A stretch of 64,000 nt of DNA from DAOUBP01 sp964513075 (GTDB taxonomy: Bacteria > Chloroflexota > Anaerolineae > CG2-30-64-16), in the NCBI GenBank assembly GCA_964513075.1, contig CAZELR010000001.1, forward strand, positions 103,242 through 167,241. Reading direction: 5' to 3'. The translations under genes were made by a program, and so were the position numbers. A model generated the notes under the pieces. The model saw only the letters and a program-made list of their open reading frames with translations, searched no databases and was not told the origin of the DNA. Below, piece by piece: positions 31,219 to 40,125 of this stretch (position 1 is the stretch's first letter; every line of letters starts with the position of its first letter).

Positions 31219-32619
31219 TTAACCTGCCAGTCCGAACGCGGCGTGGATGTAGCGCACGCCTGCGTCAGCATCCGCTGCGGCCAGCGTCAGTGAGATGTTG
31301 GCTTCGGATGAGCCTTGCGCTACCGCGATCACATTGACGCGCTGTTCGCCCAACGCACCGAATAGGCGGGCGGCGATGCCTGGGGTGCCGCGCATCCCCT
31401 CGCCCACCACCGCTACGATGACGATCTCGGGCTCCACCGCGATGCGATCGATCAGGCGGCGGCGGATTTCCTCGGCGAAGGCCGCCTCAAGCCCTCGGGC
31501 TACCGTCCTTGCGTCAGTCTCCGGCACCACGAAACAGATGCTCTGCTCGGAGGAAGCTTGAGAGATCATGAGCACATTGGCGCCCTGCGCGGCTACGGCG
31601 GTGAAGGTGCGGGCGGCAATACCCGGCACCCCCATCATGCCGCGGCCTGCCACCGTGACCAGTGCCAGGCCGCGGATGACGGTGAGCGCCTTGACAGTGC
31701 CGCCGTTGCTGGTTTTGGCCACGACGCGTGTGCCCGGAAACGCAGCGTTGAAGGTGTTACGCACGCTGATGGGAATGCCGCGGTCGATGGCCGGGAGCAT
31801 CGTTTTGGGGTGCAGCACTTTGGCCCCGAAGTATGCTAACTCAGCCGCTTCGCTATACGTCAGCTCGGGCACTGGCCGAGCGTCCTTCACGATGCGTGGG
31901 TCTGCGGTGAGCACACCGTCGACGTCGGTCCAAATCTGGATCTCGTCCGCTTCCAGCGCGGCGCCCAAGACGGCTGCTGAGAAGTCGGAGCCGCCACGAC
32001 CCAGCACGGTAGGCACGCCATCGGGTGTGGCAGCCACGAAGCCGGTTACCACCGGGGTGATGCCCTGTTTCAAGAGCGGCAGCAGCCGGGCGCGGGTCGC
32101 GGTTCGAGTAGCCTCCATGTCGGGTGCAGCCGCGGCATAAGTGTCATCGGTGACGATCAACTCGCCGGCGTCGATGAACTCAGCGTGCAGGCCGCGTGCT
32201 CGCATGGCCGCGGCCAGGATCGGTGCCAGCAGCCGCTCCCCCAGCCCCGAAACGACTGCCAGTCCTCGGTCGGTGAGTTCGCCCAAGATTGCCACGGCCA
32301 TGCAGAGTCGTTCGAACTCGCGCACCCGCTCGTCCGTTAGCTCCTGGATATGTGCGAGGTCGTCCAGATCGTGCACCAGCGCCTCGGCCGCGTCTCGGTG
32401 ACGGGCGATGAGGGTCTGCCGCGTATCACGGTATTTCTGTCGATCGCCCCGCGCAGCCGCCTTAGCGGAATCGATCAGCAGATCGGTGACCCCGCGCATC
32501 GCCGAGGTGACGACCACCACGTTGGGATCCGTTTTCAACTGATCGGCCACGACAGTGGCGACCTGGGCAATGGCTTTGGCATCGTTCACCGACGTGCCGC
32601 CGAACTTCATTATTTGCAT
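31219..32619 (-). CDS. lysC: aspartate kinase with two ACT domains
   Basis: 466 residues from the ATG at 32619 (MQIMKFGGTSV), preceded by ACGAGGT; the longer frame would run back through the T-box terminator. KFGGTSVNDA at 4-13, VSGLGERLLAP, GFVAATPDG, TVLGRGGSDFSAA and DVDGVLTADPR are the kinase motifs; two ACT domains occupy about 310-466 and should give allosteric control by lysine and/or threonine. First step of the aspartate family pathway. It leads an operon lysC-hom-asd-HAD under a T-box riboswitch. Confidence 0.96.
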   Translation of the reverse strand: MQIMKFGGTSVNDAKAIAQVATVVADQLKTDPNVVVVTSAMRGVTDLLIDSAKAAARGDRQKYRDTRQTLIARHRDAAEALVHDLDDLAHIQELTDERVREFERLCMAVAILGELTDRGLAVVSGLGERLLAPILAAAMRARGLHAEFIDAGELIVTDDTYAAAAPDMEATRTATRARLLPLLKQGITPVVTGFVAATPDGVPTVLGRGGSDFSAAVLGAALEADEIQIWTDVDGVLTADPRIVKDARPVPELTYSEAAELAYFGAKVLHPKTMLPAIDRGIPISVRNTFNAAFPGTRVVAKTSNGGTVKALTVIRGLALVTVAGRGMMGVPGIAARTFTAVAAQGANVLMISQASSEQSICFVVPETDARTVARGLEAAFAEEIRRRLIDRIAVEPEIVIVAVVGEGMRGTPGIAARLFGALGEQRVNVIAVAQGSSEANISLTLAAADADAGVRYIHAAFGLAG

Positions 32620-32639
32620 GCCGATACCTCGTTTTGCAG

Positions 32640-32926
32640 ATAACAAAAATGCTCCTCGCCTTTGGGGCGAGGAGCATCGCGGTTCCACCCAAATCGATTA
32701 CTCAGACTGGCAGGTTTCCCGAACCTGACCGTCTCATAATCATCTCAAAAGGCTGCTAACGGAGCGACCCGGAGCGCCATACTCTGCAACATGATTTGAG
32801 GCGCTCACTCCCGGGGGGTTTTCAGCGAATTTCGGCGAGGCGGGCTTGCAATCGATGACCCACCATCCCTGGCGCCTCCAGCGGCGCTTACTCGTCCCGG
32901 TCAACGTTTTCGGATGTAAGCTGACG
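32640..32926 (-). ncRNA. T-box riboswitch upstream of lysC
   Basis: On the minus strand the antiterminator T-box sequence GGGTGGAACCGCG (32678-32690) overlaps a strong terminator (ATGCTCCTCGCC/GGCGAGGAGCAT, 32646-32677, followed by TTTTTG). Stem I has an ACGAGTA 5' loop side and, on the 3' side, CGCTGAA followed by AACCCC. By direct analogy with the trp T-box below, the triplet right after GAA is AAC (32818-32820), but ACC, one base on (32817-32819), would specify threonine and fits the operon better. The class is clear, the specifier is not settled. Confidence 0.9.
32646..32677 (-). terminator. T-box terminator hairpin before lysC
   Basis: A 12-bp stem ATGCTCCTCGCC/GGCGAGGAGCAT with a short CCAAA-type loop and TTTTTG after it. 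The upstream arm partly overlaps the antiterminator sequence, so uncharged tRNA binding would prevent its formation. Confidence 0.88.
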
Positions 32927-32932
32927 GACTGG

Positions 32933-32960
32933 ATTATACCCGCCTCTGGCCCTGTGTCAA
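32933..32960 (-). promoter_or_regulatory. consensus promoter of the lysC operon
   Basis: Minus-strand TTGACA (32955-32960), 16-bp spacer, TATAAT (32933-32938). It places +1 near 32926, just before the T-box stem I. Confidence 0.85.
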
Positions 32961-32979
32961 ATGCCGCGGCCTGAAGCTA

Positions 32980-34151
32980 TCAACCTCGGTGTTCCTCATA
33001 GGCCGCTATCGCTGCGGCGTACACCTGCAACAACGGCGCCCCATGCGTCTCTGCTGCGCGACGGCAGTCCTCGTACTCCGGCGCAGCCTTGCTGCCATCG
33101 GCCAGCGCCGCAACCTTGACCCGGATCGGTCCGTAGGGCGTGGTCACGGTCGTGCTGGTGCGCGGCAGGCAATGCCGGGTCACCTGCTGCACGCGCACGC
33201 CCAAGGTGGTCGTTTCAGCAAAGAGAAGATCGCGCAGCGCCGCGGCTGCGCTGGGTTGGCACAACGCGCTGAGCACCACTGCCGGTCGGCCTTTCTTCAT
33301 GATGATCGGCGTCAGGTAGGCATCCAGCGCACCGGCCCCCAGCAGCCGTTCGATCACATAGCCGTAGATTTCCGGGTTCATGTCGTCGATGTTGGTCTCC
33401 AGCAGAGTCAACGTTTGCGTAGCGTCTTCGCGATCATCCACTGCCTCGCCCAGCAGCACGCGCAGCACGTTGGGCTCGGGCGTTGTGCGCGTACCCGCGC
33501 CGTAGCCCACCGCGGTCAGTGTCATCGCAGGGATTGGACCGAAGCTGGCGGCCAGCTCGGTCAACAGCGCCGCGGCTGTCGGCGTTACGGTCTCTACCGG
33601 GTGATTTACGCCGACGACGGGAGCCTTTCGCAGCAGCGCGACCGTGGCCGGCGCAGGCAGCGGAAAGACGCCGTGGCTGCCCCGGGCAAGCCCGCGCCCC
33701 AGCGGCACCGGCGAAACGACCACGCGGCCGATGTCCAGTCGGTCCAGCGCGAGCAGCGCGCCGGTCACGTCCACGATGGTATCCACCGCGCCTAACTCGT
33801 GCAGGTGGACTGCTTCTGCCGGCATGCCGTGGATGCCGCCTTCCACCTCTGCCATGCGCCGGAAGATGCGCATCGACCGTGTTTGGATGGCCTCTGGCAG
33901 ACGGCTGGCTGCAATGATCGCAGCGATATCGTCCAGGCCGCGCGCGTGCGCGGTGTCGCCCGTTTTTACGTCCACCTTGGTGGCTGAGAACGGCCCGCGC
34001 ATGACGCGCGCCTGTGTCAGCTCGAACTCGGGCAGATCCAACAACGCCAACGCATCACGCAACGCCTCGAACGGCAACCCGGCATCCACCAGGGAGCCCA
34101 GGATCATGTCGCCGCTGGCGCCGGCGATGAGGTCGAAGTAGGCTATCTTCA

Positions 34152-34155
<4 letters not shown>
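32980..34155 (-). CDS. larC: LarC nickel insertion protein (P2TMN nickel chelatase)
   Basis: 391 residues in one uninterrupted frame, unlike Lactobacillus plantarum where larC1/larC2 need a frameshift. The family pattern is visible: YFDLIAGASGDMILGSLVDAG at the start, HLHELGAVDTIVDVTGAL near 118-135, TPTAAALL, LETNIDDMNPEIYGYV and KKGRPAVVLSALC. LarC inserts Ni(II) into the pyridinium bisthiocarboxylate cofactor using CTP. It is the last gene of larA-larE-larB-larC and overlaps larB by 4 bp. Confidence 0.95.
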
Positions 34156-34915
<760 letters not shown>

Positions 34916-34919
<4 letters not shown>

Positions 34920-35713
34920 GATTTCAATTCCTGATTCAGGCTGCCCGATCGGAATCCGGCCAGATCGAGAGCCACATAAGTGAATCCAACCTCTCGGAGC
35001 GCAGAGACGATAACGTTGCGCAGTTCGACCGCGCGCGCCAGATCGTTCGGCTCAAATTCCAGCCGGGCTACTGCTCCGTGGTGCCGCACGCGCACCTGGC
35101 GAAAGCTCAGTCGATGCAAGTGCTCTTCCGCGCGCTCGATCTGTCCCAATGCCTCGGATGTAACCGGCGTGCCGTAGGGGATGCGCGACGCCAGGCATGC
35201 GGCCGCGGGCTTATCCCAGTTGGGCAGTCCATGCGCGTGCGCCAACGCCCGGATCTCGGCTTTGGTCAGGCCGGCCTCTTGCAGCGGGCTGCGGACGCCG
35301 CGCTCGGCCGCGGCGCGGCTGCCCGGCCGATAGTCGCCCCGGTCATCGGCGTTGCTGCCATCAGCCAGAACCGCGTAACCTTCAGCCTGCGCGTAGGCCA
35401 GCAGAGTATCCAGGATGTGGCCTTTGCAAACGTAGCAGCGGTCGGGTGGATTGGCCGCATACCGCGGGTCGGCCATCTCATACGTGGGCAGCACCACATG
35501 CCGGACGCCTAAGCCCGCGGCAATGGCGCGGGCCTCCGCTAGTTCGGCGCGCGGTTGGCTGGGCGAATCCGCAGTCAGCGCGAGGACCTCGTCACCCAAA
35601 ACGTCGTGAGCAATCTTCAACAGAAATGAGCTATCGGTGCCGCCGGAGTAAGCAATGGCTGCCCGGTTCAGCCCTCGAAGGCTCTCCTGCAATCTGGTAA
35701 GTTTGACTTGCAC
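34916..35713 (-). CDS. larE: LarE, ATP-dependent sacrificial sulfur transferase
   Basis: 265 residues. The PP-loop is AYSGGTDSSFLLKIA at 21-35. C93 and C96 lie in RCYVCKGHI, and C173 lies in KPAAACLASRIPYG, at about the position of sacrificial Cys176 of the L. plantarum enzyme, so the same single-cysteine donor chemistry is likely. LarE adenylates the pyridinium carboxylates and converts them to thiocarboxylates. It follows larA by 14 bp and overlaps larB. Confidence 0.95.
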
Positions 35714-35727
35714 TTCTTCGATCTCCG

Positions 35728-36999
35728 TTATTTCGGGATATAGGGGACCGTCTGCGGCCCTTCTGGCAGAACGCCGATAGTGGCAGCCGGACCGTAGCGG
35801 CGCGCCAACTCAGCAACCGTATCTTCAATACAGCGACATGGGCGAAGCAGCGCCTTGCGGATCTGTTCATCGGTCAAATAGCCGGAGTAAACAAAGACAT
35901 CGGCCTTGAGTTGAATTTGCGCCTGGATTTGGGCCTGCCACTGGTCTTGCTTCAGGAATCCGGGCGCATAGATCGTGTTCAGCAGATCTTGTGGGCCGGT
36001 GGCAGCGTGCAATAGCTCGCCGTAAAGCCCATGTTCGGGAATACCGTCCCAGCATTCGGCAGCGACGATGATGGCGCCACCCTCTTGCACCACCTGGCTG
36101 GCCGCGCGCATCCCCTTGACCGCTTGGTATAGATTCAGGTCTAGTGGGTATCCCGAGTTCGTTGTGATCACGATATCATAGGGCTGGCGCACCGGAACCA
36201 TCGCCGTCTCTTTAACAAAGGCGCAGCCGGCCGCGTGGGCTGCATCCGGATCGCCAGCAAAGACGCCCGTGATCGCTTTATCACGGTTGAGGGCGACATT
36301 AACCAGGAAAGTCTGCCCAACGGTCAGGGCCACCTCGCGCACTTCTTCCCAGACGGGGTTCCCCTCCGTCACGCCCCAGGTCGCTCGCGGGTCGCGCAGC
36401 ATCTCTGCATTGTGGTTTCCCAGGATGGTCCGCAAGCCGGCCATCCCGGGCATCACCGCCTTGCCCCCACCCGAGAAGCCGGCGAAGAAGTGCGGCTCGA
36501 TGAACCCGGTCAGGATCTTGATGTCGCATTCGACCAGCTCGCGGTTGAGCCAGATTTCGTGGCCTCTCCGAGTGACCCCCCGGCGGACTTGGGTGGTGGG
36601 ATCGAAGGCATCGTTTTGCACGATACGATAGTTATCAACGAGCGCATCCCCCAGCATCCCCCGCAGTTCTGCCTCGGTATTCCGGCGATGAGTGCCCAGT
36701 GCGTTGAACAGCGTGATGTTCTCGCGCGGCACGTGCGCTAATTCGGCCAGCACAGCCGCCAAGATGTGTCGGTGCGGCGTGGGGCGCGTGATATCGCTGA
36801 AAATCACCCCGACACGGCTGCCGGCGTGCGCCAGGTCGGCCAGCCGCGGCGTTTCCAGCGGCGCCGCCAGCGCTGCACGCAGCGCACCTGCCGGATCAGG
36901 CAACGCGGCCACAAACCGGGGTTCGACTACCGTCACATCGAGATCATCGGCCAGTTCGATAGGCAGGCCGCTTTTGCCGTAAGCCAGGTTGATTTTCAT
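35728..36999 (-). CDS. larA: LarA-type nickel-pincer racemase
   Basis: 423 residues. All active-site landmarks of L. plantarum LarA are at a constant offset of four residues: H104 (GTHRRNTEAEL), H170 (IEPHFFAGFSGGGK), K180 that anchors the cofactor, and H196 (NHNAEM). The family includes lactate racemase and other 2-hydroxyacid racemases or epimerases; with the full maturation set next door, nickel-pincer chemistry is certain but the substrate is not proven. No LarD aquaporin-like transporter or LarR regulator is visible. AGGAGG is upstream of the ATG, though rather far. Confidence 0.93.
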   Translation of the reverse strand: MKINLAYGKSGLPIELADDLDVTVVEPRFVAALPDPAGALRAALAAPLETPRLADLAHAGSRVGVIFSDITRPTPHRHILAAVLAELAHVPRENITLFNALGTHRRNTEAELRGMLGDALVDNYRIVQNDAFDPTTQVRRGVTRRGHEIWLNRELVECDIKILTGFIEPHFFAGFSGGGKAVMPGMAGLRTILGNHNAEMLRDPRATWGVTEGNPVWEEVREVALTVGQTFLVNVALNRDKAITGVFAGDPDAAHAAGCAFVKETAMVPVRQPYDIVITTNSGYPLDLNLYQAVKGMRAASQVVQEGGAIIVAAECWDGIPEHGLYGELLHAATGPQDLLNTIYAPGFLKQDQWQAQIQAQIQLKADVFVYSGYLTDEQIRKALLRPCRCIEDTVAELARRYGPAATIGVLPEGPQTVPYIPK

Positions 37000-37071
37000 G
37001 GCGTTCCCGTGCTAGGAATCCTCCTGGGACCGTGACCGAATGTGGGGCCAAGTTTACCATGTCAATGGTGC

Positions 37072-37136
37072 CTGGGCAACTGGAACTGGTCCACGCAGGT
37101 GGACCTTGCAGAGGTAGGCGCAGTTTCAACTGCCGG
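37072..37136. repeat. imperfect palindromic repeat between larA and the epimerase gene
   Basis: GGCAACTGGAACTG (37075-37088 region) and the reverse complement of CAGTTTCAACTGCC (37123-37136 region) match with three differences, and a central GTCCACGCAGGTGGAC forms its own perfect short stem. This looks like another short intergenic palindrome family. It separates divergent genes and could contain part of a promoter region. Confidence 0.5.
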
Positions 37137-37149
37137 CTTTTCGTGTTGC

Positions 37150-37186
37150 TTGGCCGATCCGTGAGCCTGCGCTACAATGTGACCGT
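37150..37186 (+). promoter_or_regulatory. promoter with leaderless start for the epimerase gene
   Basis: TTGGCC (37150-37155), 17-bp spacer, TACAAT (37173-37178) and then only 8 bp to the ATG at 37187. No Shine-Dalgarno sequence is present. Confidence 0.65.
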
Positions 37187-38212
37187 ATGAATCAATCGCA
37201 CATCCTCCTCACCGGCATCACCGGCTTTGTTGCCGGCCATCTGGGCGAGCGGCTGCTGGCCGAAGGTGCGTCCGTGATCGGAACGGCCCGCCGGCCCTTG
37301 GCGTCCATTTCCGACACGCTCCCGACCGGTTTGCGATCGGCGATGACCGGGAGACCGAGCCGCCAGCTTGCGGTGATCCAGGCTGATCTGCTGGACGCGG
37401 ATGCGCTGCGAATTGCGGCTGCCGGCAGCCATGCGGTCGTTCATGCCGCGGCGTGGACCGGCGGGCCGGAGCTATCGCCTCAGGCAGGGTGCCGTGTCAA
37501 CGTGGAGGGCACGGCCAACGTCATTGCCGCTGCGCAGGCAGCCAACGTCAAGCGTTTCATCTATATCAGCAGTGTGGCGGTCTACGGGCTTAATCGGGCG
37601 CAACTGATTGATGAGGTCGCGGCCACCCCACCCGTTGGCCAGGCATATCCGGATAGCAAGATCGCTGCGGAGCAGTTGGTGCGCGCATCGGGGCTGCCAT
37701 ATGTCATCATTCGGCTCGCATCCACCTATGGCCCGCGGGGGACGGCATGGAGCGTGGCGCCTATCCAGGCGATCAAGGCTGGACGACTGGTCCTGCTGGG
37801 CGCTGATCGCGGACTGGTCACGCCGGGCTATGTTGACAACGTGGTGGATGGATTGCTGTTGGCATTGCATCATCCGGCTGCGCTCGGCGAGACGTTCAAC
37901 CTTTGCGACGATCGAGCCGTCACCTATCGTGAGTTTTACCTGGCATACGCGCGCATGTTGGGGCTGGAAAGACTGCCGACCGTCCCCGGCTGGTTTGCCC
38001 TGTTAGCGCGTTCAGCTCCGGCGGCCCTGGCCCGGCGTCTCTTGGGCCGGCCGGTTGTGGGACCGTGGAGCCTGCACTTCCGCCGCAACCCGTCACAGTT
38101 CAGTATGGCGAAAGCAGCCCGCGTGCTCGGTTACGCGCCGCAGATCGACTTTGCTGAGGGCATGCGTCGAACCGAGGCCTGGCTGCGGAGCGAAGGTTAC
38201 CTGCAAAAGTGA
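37187..38212 (+). CDS. NAD-dependent epimerase/dehydratase (extended SDR)
   Basis: 341 residues. The N-terminal LLTGITGFVAGHLGERLLAEG binds NAD(P), VVHAAAWTG follows, VYISSVAVYG and YPDSKIAAEQLV give the catalytic S and Y-x3-K near 125 and 149, and RLASTYGPRG is also family-typical. Extended SDRs act on nucleotide sugars, steroid-like alcohols or other carbonyl compounds; the specific substrate is not clear. The short variable substrate-binding region argues against naming it GalE. It precedes mtaB by 60 bp. Confidence 0.86.
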   Translation: MNQSHILLTGITGFVAGHLGERLLAEGASVIGTARRPLASISDTLPTGLRSAMTGRPSRQLAVIQADLLDADALRIAAAGSHAVVHAAAWTGGPELSPQAGCRVNVEGTANVIAAAQAANVKRFIYISSVAVYGLNRAQLIDEVAATPPVGQAYPDSKIAAEQLVRASGLPYVIIRLASTYGPRGTAWSVAPIQAIKAGRLVLLGADRGLVTPGYVDNVVDGLLLALHHPAALGETFNLCDDRAVTYREFYLAYARMLGLERLPTVPGWFALLARSAPAALARRLLGRPVVGPWSLHFRRNPSQFSMAKAARVLGYAPQIDFAEGMRRTEAWLRSEGYLQK

Positions 38213-38236
38213 CTATCCGCCGAATGGGCAATGCTT

Positions 38237-38271
38237 TTGCTGTGACGGCTGCTTTCCGCTATACTGTATCC
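38237..38271 (+). promoter_or_regulatory. promoter with leaderless start for mtaB
   Basis: TTGCTG (38237-38242), 17-bp spacer, TATACT (38260-38265), 6 bp before the ATG at 38272. No Shine-Dalgarno sequence is visible. A longer in-frame start at 38209 overlaps the preceding stop and would give a tail without homology. Confidence 0.62.
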
Positions 38272-39573
38272 ATGCGCATTTACCTGGCGTCGTTGGGCTG
38301 CCGCCTGAACTACGCGGAGATGGCCAGCCTGGGCCGGCAATTGGCCGAGGCAGGCTACGAGTTGGCAGCGTCCGCCGCAGAAGCCGATCTCTGTGTGCTC
38401 AACTCGTGCACGGTCACCGGCGAGGCGGCGCGCCAAACGCGCCAACTGGCTCGGCAAATGGCGCGCGCGAACCCCTCCGGTCGTCTGATCGTCACCGGCT
38501 GCTATGCCACCCTGGAGGGTGAGACGGTCGCTGCGCTGCCGAATGTTACGCTTGTGGTCGGGAACCCGCGCAAGGAAGAGCTGCTGGCGCTGATCGGAGA
38601 AGTCGCTGATGGCGAATCAGTGAATGCCGGATCGACGCAATACGCAATACGCGATACGCACCACGCAAGCTTACCGCATCACACCCGCACCCGTGCCTTC
38701 GTAAAAGCCCAAGACGGCTGCCGCAACCACTGCACCTACTGTATCGTGACCGTGGCCCGCGGCGCTGAGCGGAGCCGGTCTGTGGCCGAGATCGTGGCGG
38801 AAATCAACGCGCTGCACGCTGAGGGTTACCAAGAGGCGGTGCTTACCGGCGTCCACCTGGGCGGCTACGGGTCGGACCTGGGCGCCAACCTGCAAACTCT
38901 GATTAAGGCGCTGCTGGCGGATACAACGATCCCGCGCATCCGGCTGTCGTCGTTGGAGCCGTTCGATGTGACGCCGGACTTCTTCGCGCTGTGGTCGCAC
39001 AGCGGCCGGCTGATGCCGCATCTGCATCTACCGGCTCAATCGGGCAGCGATACGATACTCAAACGTATGGCCCGCCGCAATCGCGTTGCTGAGTATGAAG
39101 CGTTGGCTGCGGCTGCCCGTGCGGCGATTCCCGATCTCACACTGACCACGGATCTGATTGCCGGCTTTCCGGGTGAGACCGCGGCTGATTTCGAGCAGAC
39201 GCTCGCCTTTGCCTGTCGCATGGGCTTTGCCCATATTCACGCCTTTCCCTACTCCCCGCGAGAGGGGACGCCGGCAGCATCCTTCGCTGATCAAGTGCCC
39301 GAAGCGGAGCGCAGGCGTCGCGTGCGCCTGCTGAATGAGCTGGACGTGAAGTTGGGCCATGCAGCACGGGCTGCCTCTGTTGGGCAGACGCGGCCGGTGT
39401 TGTGGGAGAACCAGGCGGATTCAAAGCCTGCAACCTGGTCCGGCTTGACCGATAACTACCTGCGCGTGCTGGCCCAGTCGCCAGCGGGCGTCGCCCTGCA
39501 TAACCGCATCACGCCGGTCCGCCTGTTACAGTTGGAGGCGGATGGGCTCTGGGGAGAAGTGGTGCCCGGTTGA
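38272..39573 (+). CDS. mtaB: tRNA t6A37 methylthiotransferase MtaB
   Basis: 433 residues from the ATG at 38272 (MRIYLASLGCRLNYAE). The N-terminal UPF0004 domain has C10, C46 and C80-type cysteines (SLGCRLN, NSCTV, GCYA), the radical SAM motif is DGCRNHCTYCIV around 147-158, and TGVHLGGYG, LHLPAQSGSD and IAGFPGET are MTTase-typical. It converts t6A to ms2t6A in tRNAs reading ANN codons. The N-x-x-N-S-C-T-V-T pattern points to MtaB rather than MiaB. Residues about 120-137 are an insertion encoded by heptamer repeats just before the radical SAM domain. Confidence 0.93.
   Translation: MRIYLASLGCRLNYAEMASLGRQLAEAGYELAASAAEADLCVLNSCTVTGEAARQTRQLARQMARANPSGRLIVTGCYATLEGETVAALPNVTLVVGNPRKEELLALIGEVADGESVNAGSTQYAIRDTHHASLPHHTRTRAFVKAQDGCRNHCTYCIVTVARGAERSRSVAEIVAEINALHAEGYQEAVLTGVHLGGYGSDLGANLQTLIKALLADTTIPRIRLSSLEPFDVTPDFFALWSHSGRLMPHLHLPAQSGSDTILKRMARRNRVAEYEALAAAARAAIPDLTLTTDLIAGFPGETAADFEQTLAFACRMGFAHIHAFPYSPREGTPAASFADQVPEAERRRRVRLLNELDVKLGHAARAASVGQTRPVLWENQADSKPATWSGLTDNYLRVLAQSPAGVALHNRITPVRLLQLEADGLWGEVVPG
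38634..38672. repeat. in-frame heptamer array inside mtaB
   Basis: ACGCAAT/ACGCAAT/ACGCGAT/ACGCACC/ACGCAAG is a five-unit 7-bp array at 38637-38671. It encodes TQYAIRDTHHAS in the linker between the UPF0004 and radical SAM domains, without a frameshift. Confidence 0.75.
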
Positions 39574-39635
39574 TGCACCGGTTGTTTCGATTGACTTGCT
39601 GACCTACTTGTTCAAAACCAAACGGAGAAGATCCC

Positions 39636-40085
39636 ATGACCCTGGAAGAGCGTCTGGATGCTGACCTCAAAGATGCCATCCGCAGCGGCGACAACGTGCG
39701 CAAGTTGTCCATTCGCGCCGTCAAGACCGCCATCACCGAAGCAAAGGTTTCGGGCAACGAGAAACATACCGTCACCGATGCTGATGTCCTGAACATTATT
39801 GCCAGGCAGGTGAAGCAGCGCCGCGATAGCATTATCGAGTTTACGAAGGGTGGACGTCCGGATTTGGCAGTCCAAGAAGAGGCGGAGATCGCCGTCCTGG
39901 AAGTCTACCTGCCGCAGCAGTTGGGCGAGGCAGCTATCCGCGAGCGCGCGCGAGCAGTCATCGCCGAGTTGGGCGTTACCGATGCTAAAGGTTTCGGTCT
40001 CGTGATGAAGCGGTTAAGCGCCGAGCTGCGCGGCGTGGCCGATGGCCAGGTGATCAACCGTATTGTTCGCGAGCTGTTAGCTTAG
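39636..40085 (+). CDS. yqeY: GatB/YqeY-domain protein
   Basis: 149 residues, standard YqeY length. Family marks are SIRAVKTAITEAKV, IIARQVKQRRDSIIEFTKGGRPDLAVQEEAEIAVLEVYLPQQL and KGFGLVMKRLSAELRGVADGQVINRIVRELL. YqeY resembles the tRNA-binding tail of GatB and may interact with tRNA. It is often next to rpsU, which is not seen here. GGAGAAG precedes the ATG. It is followed after 40 bp by the pgpH-like gene. Confidence 0.94.
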   Translation: MTLEERLDADLKDAIRSGDNVRKLSIRAVKTAITEAKVSGNEKHTVTDADVLNIIARQVKQRRDSIIEFTKGGRPDLAVQEEAEIAVLEVYLPQQLGEAAIRERARAVIAELGVTDAKGFGLVMKRLSAELRGVADGQVINRIVRELLA

Positions 40086-40125
40086 CTGAGAACTTCCCGG
40101 CTGGTGTTGGTATCCCAGATATCCT

